Shown here piece by piece: positions 46,667 to 57,231 of a stretch of 64,000 bases of DNA. Source of the stretch: Lunularia cruciata. Taxonomy: Eukaryota > Streptophyta > Marchantiopsida > Lunulariales > Lunulariaceae. Position 1 is the first letter of the stretch, and each line of letters begins with the position of its first letter. Both the position numbers and the translations under genes were made by a program. The notes beneath the pieces were generated by a model that ran no database searches, had not been told where the DNA came from, and saw only the letters and a program-made list of their open reading frames with translations. Where the stretch lies: positions 62,845,493-62,909,492 of the forward strand of contig OX419759.1 of the NCBI GenBank assembly GCA_948567375.1. Reading direction: 5' to 3'.

Positions 46667-47285
46667 TATGGATAGGAACATCATGTGTTATAATTATTAT
46701 TCTTGTGCTAGCCATGGCTACACTTCTCTATGTTGAGCCGCTTCAAGTGGATCGGGAGACACCATGCCTAGTATGTCATTGATGGTTTATACCTTGCAAG
46801 GAGTAACAACCCATGTAGAAAGGATGCACAAGGACTATGATTAGACCACTTAGGATTCTCAAGTGAGGCAAGCAACTATATCAACGTCAGTGACTTAGAC
46901 CGATTGCTATTAGAGAGATCTTCTTGTGCTTGGTTAGCCTTATCATTGTCCTTTTGCATCAATCTCACTTCAAAGAGCACCTCAATCCATATTAGTTTGG
47001 AGTCACTACACTTGGAGATTATGAGGCTATTTCCCTAGGCATCAAGGCACTCTTTGATAACCATATGGAGTAGGTTATCCTAGAAGGGGATATCAAGAAT
47101 ACTTTTAATAGCGTCTCTTGGGCATCCATCTTTAGAGAGCTTAGGGAGGCCCAATGGATCCTTGGTAAGTCTCATTCTCTTTATGTGGTTGTTTTATAGC
47201 TTCCTTTTACTACCAACATAGGTGGTCAAAGGAGGAAACCACCATCTTGGAACCAATTGTTGGTACACGACAAGGAGATCCTTTA

Positions 47286-47381
47286 TGTAAAAGACCAAGG
47301 AGAGAAATAGGATAATAGAATACTAGAGGGGAAGATCACAATGGGATACTTGAATGAGAGAAACTCCAAATGCCTAGCATG
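47286..47381 (-). mobile_element. Element B-type LTR fragment
   Basis: About 96 bp starting TGTAAAAGACC match the terminal part of the element B LTR. The fragment cuts R2-like copy b and is itself cut by the inverted repeat family member at 47388. Confidence 0.75.
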
Positions 47382-47387
47382 TCATGC

Positions 47388-48640
47388 CATTTGTAGCATC
47401 GGACCTAGATTGCTCAAACTCTAAATTAGTAGTATGAGTAGTAAGAGGTATTTTGGTAGTTATTTATAGACTACATATTGGCAGTCGGCTTTTGTGTTCA
47501 AAGTATTTAGTACATGGCGGAGCCCACCATTTGCACCATTGGATGTGCCGTCAATGGGACCATTAGGGTTGGAAACCTAGGTCAAGACCAGGGGGTATAC
47601 TTTTGAAGTGCACCTCCAAAGAGCTCACTTCTTTGATGTTGAGTCTTTGAGTTCCTAGCAATGGTGGGTAGAGGCTAGTGAGCATCACTAGGATTCTCAT
47701 AGCTAGAGTTGGTGGCTTGATTGTAATCAATGCTCAATTATTGGTAGATTATTGAGTGGCAGCTCAAGTATTGATATGCTTGAGTGTGATTCAAGTTGTG
47801 AACAAATTGATTACATCAAAGAAGTGAAATCAAGGAAAAATTAGGTGTAGGAACTAAGGTGTTGGTGATATCTCCAAGCTTTGTTGATCATTGGTAGCTT
47901 GATTGTTGTTCAAATTTTCCTTGAGAGTATTGATCATGTGCAGAAGCTCTTTTAAATTGGTGCACATTTGGTAGTGAGGCAAACGGTGTATAGAAGCAAT
48001 GGCCAAATTTCTCTAAGAAGAGAGTAAATTTCAAGCAGTGGTGTTCATTTGAGCTTAGGAGGTGAAAGCATGACCAATTTGGTGCAAATTGAGCTTGAAG
48101 GACAAAATTGAAGGTAGAGTTGGGAACACATTCCCTCAAATTTATGATTTGGAGAACCATGTCTTCTCAATTTGGCTTGTGTAGAGAGTTAGTGGAGGAT
48201 TTGGTGGTCAGCCAACTCTAGGGATTTATGTCAGATTTTATGTTAGATTTGGCTCAAGTTTACATCAGATTTTGGCTCAAGTTGGAGAAGCTTGGCCAGA
48301 TTTGGAGGAGGTCTGCCAGATTTAGAGAGGCAAGAAGAGAGGCCTCATTTGGCTAAATTTTAGCATTTAATGGCTTTGAGGCATAGGGCTATGAGAGGCT
48401 ACAAAGGCCTAGAAGGGCCAATCATGAGACTAGCTAGTTTAGAGTAGTTTTTGGTCATTGTTTGGCAAAATCTACCCACCTTGCTAGTTGTGTGCAATAA
48501 TGTTTAAACCCTAGATCTTTGGTTCTTAGATTGGTGCCCTAGCCAATTGGCCCATCCTCACTTGTTGTCATAGTGACTATTCCATTGATCTCTATACACA
48601 TGTAGCTTTAGCTAGGAGAGACATTTGATCCCATTCTTGG
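47388..48640 (-). repeat. Unknown repeat family, right member of the inverted pair
   Basis: The reverse complement matches 38050-39200 including the tRNA-like stretch (B-box-like near 48501-48512, A-box-like near 48536-48553). Divergence is moderate, indicating two old independent copies rather than a recent inversion. Confidence 0.75.
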
Positions 48641-49190
48641 TGATTCTAGTAGCTTAGGAAGTAGATAACTCGTATTATGTCAAATGCCAAATGATGACAG
48701 AATCAATCCAATATTGATTTATGAGATGAAGGGTTTTCATTTAGATTTCTTGTGATTGGACGCCCTCTATTCTCTACTTCTTGTTTGTGTTCTATGTTTG
48801 TGTGATGTGCTTAACTTTAGAGTCTGGTGCTTTGGTGTGCTCTTGATAGTGAGGCTATAATGATGACCAATCAAACTACCTATATTTCTCTCTGGTGAGG
48901 TAGTGATGAACTACAGACCGTGAGAGTGCATGTTGTGATAGCAATTTACAAGTTATCCTTTCCCCTAATGTTGTAGTTAGAGCTACATTAGTGGGTGACT
49001 TTGCGGTGTTGGCACTTGGTGGAGTACTTGTGGTGGTTACAATTATGGTTTGTGGTTTTTTATTACTTTTTCATGATAGATTTCTTTGGGGATTTTGGGA
49101 GGAGATAACATTGCAATATGTAATGGGTTTACTTGGAGTGACGCTCGGTATTAGTCTATATCTTAGGTCCTAATGGAGGAGGAGATTGAC
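48641..49190. other. Spacer, no supported gene
   Basis: A 60-codon hydrophobic ORF (48991-49173) is present but lies in decayed transposon surroundings and has no supporting context. Confidence 0.4.
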
Positions 49191-51325
49191 TCCGAGTTGG
49201 AGTTTGACACAAGAGTTGATTTAGTTGAAAGTGCACTTAATGTGTCCGCACTGTTGTTGTGGGACATGGACAAGATTTATGGGACCTCCAAAGGGCAAAA
49301 TATTACTCTGGTACAATGGGTACCATTGATTGAATGACTTCATCCAAGAGTTTGATACTTTATATGATCTGCATTAGATGCGGAACTCAACTTTGTTCAC
49401 ACCCTTCATGGCATAGAAGAGGTTGTTTTAACATTTGGAGGGTCCATCCATGGATGACTATCATGAGTTTAGGAAAGCTTACTTGGAGGAGATTGAGCTA
49501 TAGAGATAGAATTGGTCTTTGAATTATATCTCCATCACTTAAGGCTTGGTTTCTAGGGGTAGATTGGTAGCACCCACAAGTTCTAGCTCTAGTAGCATTG
49601 GTAGATCTCTTGGAGATGGTGCTATTACAAGTGGAAGTACCACTACAAGAGGTGGTGTAGTTCTAGGGTTTAATCCCATGGTGGAGTTCTTCTAGTGCTT
49701 GAGGCAAAACTACTAGGGAGTATAGATTGACAAGTTGAGGAGTTTGCAAGAGTTCCAATAGAAGGCTAGAGAGAGCTTACGTGATGCATACACTCGCATA
49801 AGACGGATGATCAATTTTACTCAGGGAGTTATTGAGGCCCAACCAATCTGGTTTTGGTATGGGATATTGGACAAGGAGTTACAACAAAGAGTATGTGATG
49901 CTACGTTGTTACAGGCTATTTCACCTACTTTGGCAATAGTCTTTGGTTTGGCTTAGTGTATTGAGCTCAACATGGTGGAAGAGAGAGTGATGACATCTAG
50001 ATTTGGTAGGAGGACCTTATCCACAACTATTACTTCTTCCAGAGTGCAATAAAGTGCACCACACCATGTTGGTTTCTAAGGACATGGTGGATAGCCCAAA
50101 TTGTATGGAGCAAGTGGAGGGCCTAGTGTATCTAGACCCTTACCTTCATTTTTTGGTCAGCAACAACCCATGAGTGGTGGTGTTGCTTGTTGGACTTGTG
50201 GTGGACCTAATCATAGGAAATAGTGCACTCAAGGCAATGGACCTGATATCTTTGGTGCATCACAACCATCATAGAGACAATGTGAGCATTGCCATAGATT
50301 TAGTCACACTAGTGACCTGTGCTTTGATCTACACTCAAAATTATGGAGTGGTAGGGCTATTATGGTTGGTGGTAGAAGAACTCTAGGTCATGGAAGACAA
50401 GGTGTTGGTAGAGGATCCATACTTGGTAGGAGTGCAATACCTACTTTTAATTCTAATACAACCATGGCTACTTGGATTGAGCAATTGGAGAAAAGGTTGG
50501 CTAGCATGGCCATAGCTCAAAGGAGATTACATTTGGGTGTTGAGACTTCTACCTCTTATGCTAGTGATAGGAGACATCTTGGACTTCATGTGCGGAGCAA
50601 TACAAGTAGATGCATCTACCTTAGTGACTAGGAGTGCAATACGTGCTCTAAAGCCTAGAGGAACATCAATGGAGTTGGACCCATAGAGAGGAGAAGCTAG
50701 TAGAAGATCAGACGCCCCTAGTCTTTTACACTCTCTGAGGCACTACAAATGACATCCATAGCTCCTAAAGGTCCTAGTGTAAGTGTGGTAGGTGGTGATG
50801 GACTGCATGATAGATCACCTACTAGTCAACCACTTGCTACTACACCAATTGAGTTTAGCTTGATGTTGGGAGTGGCTTGGTTGATTATGCGCTTTCCATT
50901 ATTCTTAACTAGTGACATGTGTACATTGAGAGTTGACCTTGCTCTAATGTTCTGATTAGGTGCCACACTTTGTGACAATAGGGATGATGTGGTTCCTATT
51001 TCTAGAGTAGAGGTGATTGATAGTGAAGATGACTTGGTTGAGGAGCATGGGATCCGCTCAACGACAAGTGGTTTATGGCAAGCAATAACAACTAGATTGG
51101 AGGAGTTACCAACTAGATTGGCCTTTGAGCAAGTGTGGTGTCCACCCAAAGTTGTCCTATTGGATAACCAGAGAGTGGTTTTTTGTTTAGTGAGACCTTC
51201 AAGGAAGGTCTATACACCACAAAGGGTCTTACTAGACTCTAGTGCAAAGCCCCTTATGTTAGGAAAGGGTATAGTTGTTGGTCTAGAGTTACAAAAGACC
51301 AATATGGAAAGGTTGACTACTTGAT
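49191..51325 (+). pseudogene. Decayed gag and protease of another LTR retrotransposon
   Basis: A broken plus-strand frame carries two zinc knuckles, CWTCGGPNHRK-C near 50189-50227 (with a stop inside) and CEHCHRFSHTSDLC near 50279-50320. Further on comes a retropepsin-like segment VLLDSSAKPLMLGKG near 51230. Many stops. The two-knuckle gag is unlike element A or B, so a third gypsy-like family is represented. No 5' LTR could be found. Confidence 0.6.
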
Positions 51326-53363
51326 TTGAAGTCTCTTTCTCTCATCAAGGTGGCAATTACAATGGTGTCAATCGACTCCAAAGTCCAAATTGAGTTTAGG
51401 ACAACTTTACAACAAGATCCCTTCTTTCAGATGGTCCAGGGTCATCTTGCAACATGTGACCAGGATTACAACACCTTCTCCTTCAAGGAAGGCTACCTAT
51501 TTTGTGAGAATTGCATCTATGTTCCAAACAAAGGTGATCTTTGACTTGTGCGCCTTTAAGAAGCCCATTATTTACCAATCGCTAATCACATAGATGTGGA
51601 CAAGACCTTAGGTACCCTCCAATGCCAATGGTGGTGGCCCAACATTGCATGAGATGTTTGGGAGTTTGTTTGATCATGTAAGAGCTACCAATACAATAAG
51701 GCCAACAACCAGAAACCAAGTGGGCTCCTTCAACCACTCCTCATCCTATCTACTTGATAGGAACACGTAAGCTTAGATCTCATCATAGCCTTTCCCAAGA
51801 CAAAAGCAAGATCACATAGCAATTGTGGTGTTTGTGGATAAGAAAATCCATTTGGCACCAACCTTTGATATAGTGGATGCTCCAAAATTGGCACGGATCT
51901 ACTTTGATAATGTCTTCAAGCATCATGGGATGCCTTGTGTGCTCATCTTTGACCATGATCCTTGATTCATTGGTAAATTTTGGCAAGCATTCTTCCAAAT
52001 ACTCACACCAAGTTTACTTTGTCCTTGGCCTAACATCCTCAAATTGATGGATAAACCAAACATGCAAGTTGCACCTTGGAGGATATACTTTGTGCTTTTG
52101 TCAACATTCACTATACTAATTAGGATGAATGTCTTGTTGTTGCTTTGCATACAATAATTCCAAACATGCAAGCACCAAATTCTCTCCTTTCTTCTTTAAT
52201 TTAAGCCAAGATCCACTTGTTCTAGATTCCTTTCTTGCTTCTCCTCCATCTCATGTCCCTTATACTTCTACCTTCTTGACCAACATATCCCAATCTTTCA
52301 AACGAGTCAAATTGCATCTCCTTATTGCTTAGAATCATCAAAAACAATATGCGGACCACCATGGTTGTGATATCACCTTTCAACTTGGTGATAAGGTCAT
52401 GCTCTCCTCTAGTAACCTACCCCTCCCACTTGATACCCAAGTCCATAAACTTACTCTTAATTAGATAGGCCCCTTTGATGTCACCCAAATCATTTCTCTT
52501 ATTGCTTATTGACTTGCTTTGCCTTGTCATATGCACATCCACCTTATCTTTCATGTTTCCAAGTTGAAACCCTTTGTTCCTAAACCATCTTCCTTTTCCT
52601 CTTGTGTCCAACCTCCTCTTCCTCCCATCCCTATCAATGATCATAAGGAGTATAAAGTTGATCATATCCTTACATGTTGCCACATTCAACAAGGCTGCCA
52701 ACAACATACAAATTACAAAGTCCTCTGGGAAAGGGTATTCCCTTCATGATGCCACTTGGGAGCCTCTTTCTCATCTCCAAAATGCACAAATGGCCATTCA
52801 AGATTTTGAAGCTTCAATGGTGACGAAGACATCATCGACTAGCAATAGAAGAATATGTAACAATACGGAATTTACCAATGAATTAGTCAAGGCTAATGAA
52901 GTGAAAAATAGACCAAATTAGCCTAGAATATTCTAGAAGTATATAAGAAGCTACTTGGTACTTTCTAAGTATTGGATAACGTACATGTCAAGTAGCGACT
53001 TCTAGGAGGAAGCTTATTGTGAAGCTTCTTGGCTAGTTTAGCTTGCACCCCAAGTAGGTAGCTTCTAGAAGGAAATTTCCTAGGAAGTTTCCAACTAGCT
53101 TAGCTTGCATGCCAAGTAGACAACTTCTAGAAAGAAGCTTCTTGAGAAGCTTTATGATTTACTTGGCTTGCACTCCAAGAAGGCGGCTTTAGGAAGCTAC
53201 TCAAGAAGCTTCTCAAGAGCCTTGTATGTTCCCTGTATGTTTCAATACCAAAGCCTAAGCTCATGCTAGGCATTTGGAGCTTCATTCATTCAAGTGTCAC
53301 AATGTGATCTTCCACTCTAGTCTTCCATTCTCCTATTTCTCTCCTCAATCTTGGTCTTTTACA
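51326..53363 (+). mobile_element. Element C: 3' half of an element B-family chromovirus
   Basis: From about 51326 the sequence matches the RNase H/integrase part of element B. It continues through decayed integrase (52129-52332) and chromodomain (near 52640-52780) to a 3' LTR at 52856-53363 (TGTAACA...TTTTACA, 508 bp). The LTR is longer than those of element B through extra GAAnnTTC-containing segments. It ends inside the PIF/Harbinger-like ORF; the following ACCAA would be the target-site copy, but its partner is not found. The joint to a different gag upstream indicates deletion or recombination. Confidence 0.85.
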
Positions 53364-54023
53364 ACCAAGGAAACCTTTGTGTGAAAAAATAGTGGATATC
53401 TTCCTTGTCTCCTTGTGCTCAAGCCATGCAACTTGACTCCTCATCAAATTTAATATGGCAATCATAAATCTATCGGTAAAGGCAATTGTTGAACTTGCAC
53501 TAATGCCCCAAATATTTAACCCCCTTGTAACACAAGCTCCATCACTATGATGCCCAAATCTATCAAGAGCTAGAGCTACTTGGATCCACATTGGTGTTTT
53601 CTCTCACCGGTAGTTCTTTTAAAAAATGGTGTACGTTTTTTTCAAATCTACTAATGTTGAAAAGGAATCAACATCCATTCTAGTAAGTTGGTAAAAGGCC
53701 TTCACATCTAGATTTCTGAAATACTCTATCACGAATTCTGGACTAGAAGGATAAGTGACTCGAGGTTCCAAGTATTTATGCATATGTCTATACTCCCACA
53801 CACTAGTCAATAATTCTGGCATATCTAAATCTCCTTCTCCTTCTTCATCTTCTAGTCCTTGTGGTGAGATCTCTAAATCTAATTGTATAATACATCGTAT
53901 ACATTTCCTAATGTTTCTAATTAGTTCTCCATGAGTGCTACGTCTTGGCTGGTTTTGCTTAGTTCCCCTCGATTCTTTAATCACCAAAGATAACACCTGC
54001 TCGGCTTGCTCTATTCTCTTCAC
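53364..54023 (-). pseudogene. PIF/Harbinger-like transposase-associated ORF, 5' fragment
   Basis: One minus-strand frame (54023 down to 53364) holds two blocks (PSSPEFVIEYFRNLD, LTRMDVDSFSTLV; MWIQVALALDRFG, NIWGISASSTIAFTDRF) separated by two stops near 53590-53620. The pattern resembles the helix-turn-helix region preceding DDE catalytic domains in PIF/Harbinger nucleases. The frame is cut by the LTR of element C and the catalytic part is not found. Assignment is from memory of the family pattern. Confidence 0.5.
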
Positions 54024-54809
54024 AATGAATAAGAGAGCAAGATAAGAAATTCATTTTGTAACTTGTATTAGTTGAACAAGGAATTTTTAAATAATTAAAT
54101 TGAAGATTTTGGATTGCATTTCATACAAATTCACTCCCCCCTTCCAACCTTCACACAACTCACTCACAAATCTTCTCACACCGTGATCAATTTTCTCATT
54201 CTCATCCTTCTCGTTTAGCTCACCATCTCGCACGGTTTATTTTGTTCTTGTATGTCACCCATATTCATTGCCCTATTTGGTGGCCATCACATTGATCCTA
54301 CTATACACTTTATTAACCCTAAACTGTAATTAATGCATTATGGTGTGATAGACTTTATTACCCTTAAAGTGTAATTAATGCATTATTGTGTAGCTCCTGT
54401 AAACTCCATCTCCTTTATTTTCTACTAGCTTCCTCTTATGGAATTTGCCAATACTAGAGAACTTGGCCAAAACTCTTTCTTCCTCTAGTTCGCATCCATT
54501 TAATTAACGCTTTGAATTAATTTATATGAAAATATACAAAACTTCTTAAGATTATTTCTGAACCTCATTACATTATCCGTACCACTTTTATAAACTTTCC
54601 ATAAAAAATTTCGATTTAAAAAGAACAATAAATTGATAATTAGTAAATTAAATAACTGAAACTCCCGCCGGATTCAAAGTTACCCGGACAGATCCTCGAA
54701 ATGTTGTTGCGATACGCCTCGTGTGAAGTTAAAGCATCTGCGCTTCACCGAGTGAGATCTTAGTCGAGATCTCTCGTGGTTCTTAGTTTCATAATCACTT
54801 GAGAATCCC
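54024..54809. other. Upstream region of FHIT
   Basis: AT-rich, with two near-identical segments of about 35 bp near 54300-54390 (TGTAATTAATGCATTAT core). It should include the promoter; no specific element is assigned. Confidence 0.4.
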
Positions 54810-57231
54810 ATGCGTGTTCAAGCCGTCAATCTGGCTCATCATTGCCGCAAGCGTCTGCTGTGGCCCGAAACTGCGTCTACTCTTGCCAGATTGGTTTACA
54901 GTCGTTTGTCAACTTCATTGAGTTGTCGAAATACTTCGCTTGTTCGGGTCTCGACGTCTTACCGCCAAGGACGATTTACAACTGGTGTGAGTGCACCTCT
55001 GGGGAGAAAAAGCAGTTCAAGTGGTGGTGTCGCGAGGATGACGACTGGCATCAATTCTTCGGAAGTGAGTCCTAGTCCTGCTGTTCAGGTAATCGGAGTT
55101 TCAATTCTGTGATTTGGGTTGATGTTGTGGTACAATTTGGATGCCCAGTTTGAGCTTGTTTGAGAATTAAAGATGATATGAGGAGTGGCAGTAGTTGTGA
55201 TTGTCGGATACTTGGAGGAGAATGGATACCATCGGTTGTTGAGTGGGTCACGTTCTTTTCAATTTTCTGAGTCTTGTTTACTGAAATTCTAGGGCTTAGG
55301 GCTTAAGAATATATCTATTTTGTGAGTAAGAAGGGGCACGTATTTTCTCGAGGCAGATGGCAAGTCTGACTTGAGAAAAACATAAATCGTCGTTTCGTTT
55401 TCTATCTGTAACTACTATTGTTTCCGGAAGGCATTAGAATATTGGGACCTCTGCCTTAGTGCCTCAAGAATTCTGCTTGAGAAGGCTGCTTCTAGTACCT
55501 TGCCTCTGGCATGATAATTTGATAGTGTTTGGAAGTAAACGCATGGATCGGCTTGCCTTCGAAGGAGGTTAGTGCTTGAAAGGTTTTGGGGCAAGCAAGA
55601 AGTTGCTGTCATGTGGATGTCAAGGGGTGAAGCACATGGCTCGCTTGCCTTTAGGTAGTGACGTAGAAACAGGATGCCGTAAACCTTATGCAAAATTATT
55701 GCTTTGGGAAGGTTGGGAGTATTGGTGGATCGACGTGTCTCCTCGGATCTTATACAACATGAAGTATCGGAACTTGAGCGTTTTCTTATCCTGGATTTAT
55801 TCACTGATGATACTATTGACTTTTAGTAGTCTTACTCTCTGTTAAATCTCAGTCGCGCCATCCAACTGTCTAGTATGTTTGTTTCACAAGTATATGAACT
55901 GTTGTGATGTTCTAACACAGGGGGAGGACATGAAATTCGGGCCATATAAAATAGACCCAAAAGAAATTTTTCTGTACACGGAGCATTGCTATGCATTTGT
56001 CAATCTAAGGCCGGTGGTTCCTGGTAAAGATTGCTACACCTGTAATTTCGGGCATCTCTGACCTTGTGCCATCTTCAATTAATGCTTTGCTCAATTATGC
56101 AAGTTTATTTGAACCAGAGTATATGCGTCGCCCCAAAGGGACAGAGAAACAAATGGATTGTTAAGGGTTTTAGGTGAAAAAACCTCATGAGAGTAGTCTA
56201 TGTTTCTTTTCCTTCATCTATGTTCTTTATTCATACTGAGAACATAATACATTTCTTATATTTGATGCGTTCATAGAATATTATTAAGGAAGCATCTTAT
56301 CATCATCGAGGTTTAACTAAATATAACCTTTGTTAATCTTTGCAGGTCATATCCTTCTCCGAGTCCATACGTATTGTCGGGTAAATGCAATAGGTTGCAT
56401 CTTGCAATTATGCACCCTACAGAGTTGATGTGTTGTAGAACGAAGAGTCTACGTAGAAACTTTTGACATAGCTTCAAACCTGTATCGTCTGCACATCCCT
56501 GCGATTCTTAACTTTCAAACATGTGCTGGTCACTACCAAGAAACTGGTTGCGCGGTTTACGGATCTCACCGCGGAGGAAGTTATTGACCTATGGCTTACA
56601 GCACAAAGGGTCGGGCAGAAGCTGGAGCCTATTTTTGGGGCATCTTCTCTGACCCTAGCAATTCAGGTACTTACAATGGAGCTGATATTGAACTCAGGCT
56701 TATGAATTTCGTCCTTACCCAACAAGATTAATAAATGTTGAATACTCCCGGTTTTTGTTTGATGTGCTGGAAATTTCGTCTCTTTCTAGGATGGACCCGA
56801 AGCTGGACAAACTGTCCCACATGTACATGTTCACATTCTCCCAAGGAAGAAGAAGGACTTCGAGCAAAACGATGAAGTATATGACTTGGTATTGTCTCGA
56901 CTACTAACTAGCAAGGAATGTATAGGCACAGCAAATAAGTTTAAACTTGACGTTTGTAAATCTACGGTTTTCTACGAATGGCTAGTACGTTATATCTACG
57001 GATTCTGATGTACGTGCATTACTGTTTACAAACAAAATTTTGCTGATGTTGTACTCTCGTGGATCCAACCTCTACTTTCAGCTCGACAAGAAGGAGGACG
57101 AGCTGGATAAGTTGAAGAAGAAAGAAGAGGTAGGACATTTGAATCCGGACGAAGAGAGGAAGGACCGGGCCTACGAGGAGATGTTTGAAGAAGCTGCCAA
57201 GTTGAGAGCTTTATTTGAAGTTCTTCGGTAA
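54810..57231 (+). CDS. FHIT: FHIT: bis(5'-adenosyl)-triphosphatase, six exons
   Basis: Exons are 54810-55088, 55921-56023, 56346-56348 (3 nt), 56521-56666, 56790-56888 and 57082-57231. Phases join exactly to give 259 residues. From Met97 (ATG 55930) the protein is 163 residues, the usual FHIT length. Motifs: [69 protein letters not shown] in two exons. The HIT triad is H188-V-H190-V-H192 (92, 94, 96 in the short form, near the human 94-96-98). FHIT hydrolyses diadenosine triphosphate to AMP and ADP through the central His. The first 93 residues are rich in Arg and Ser and poor in acids, suggesting an organelle-targeting peptide (inferred). Other introns are GT-AG (CAG/GTAATC, CCTG/GTAAAG, CAG/GTACTT, TTG/GTATTG). 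The third intron looks U12-type. Confidence 0.9.
56346..56348 (+). other. FHIT: 3-nt micro-exon of FHIT
   Basis: The bases GTC follow a good acceptor (TTAATCTTTGCAG) and precede an ATATCCTT donor. Including them completes the Gly codon begun in exon 2 and supplies two bases of the His codon, giving PGHVLV as in FHIT proteins. Skipping them keeps the frame but loses the conserved Gly-His. Confidence 0.7.
56349..56520 (+). other. FHIT: U12-type AT-AC intron in FHIT
   Basis: The 5' end reads ATATCCTT, the U12 AT-AC donor consensus. TTCTTAAC at 56505-56512 matches the U12 branch-site consensus, with the branch A nine bases from the end. The intron ends AAAC, an AC terminus. No AG acceptor lies next to the coding sequence that resumes at 56521. 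Length 172 bp. Confidence 0.8.

Larger units (their letters stand above)
39640..47285 (+). mobile_element. R2-like element (copy b), split by element A
   Basis: 39640-40054 matches the 5' leader of copies a and d. The copy resumes at 46672 with the zinc-finger segment, which retains the paired Cys residues lost in copy d. It then jumps, with about 630 bp deleted, to the RPIA-type start of the reverse transcriptase and the NTFNSV motif. It ends at 47285, where an element B-type LTR fragment cuts it. Stops are frequent. Boundaries at the 5' side are approximate. Confidence 0.85.

Noticed and set aside
48991-49173. 60-codon hydrophobic ORF as a membrane protein gene
   Set aside because: It lies in decayed transposon DNA, with no start context, neighbours or homology to support it.
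56346-56430. Reading a longer FHIT exon from the acceptor at 56345
   Set aside because: The frame soon hits a stop and duplicates the start of the HVLV block without family similarity. The U12 donor right after GTC explains the sequence better.
56024-56520. One long FHIT intron from GTAAAG to the AC at 56520, skipping GTC
   Set aside because: It keeps the frame but pairs a U2 donor with an AC end and loses the conserved Gly-His. It is not fully excluded without transcript data.
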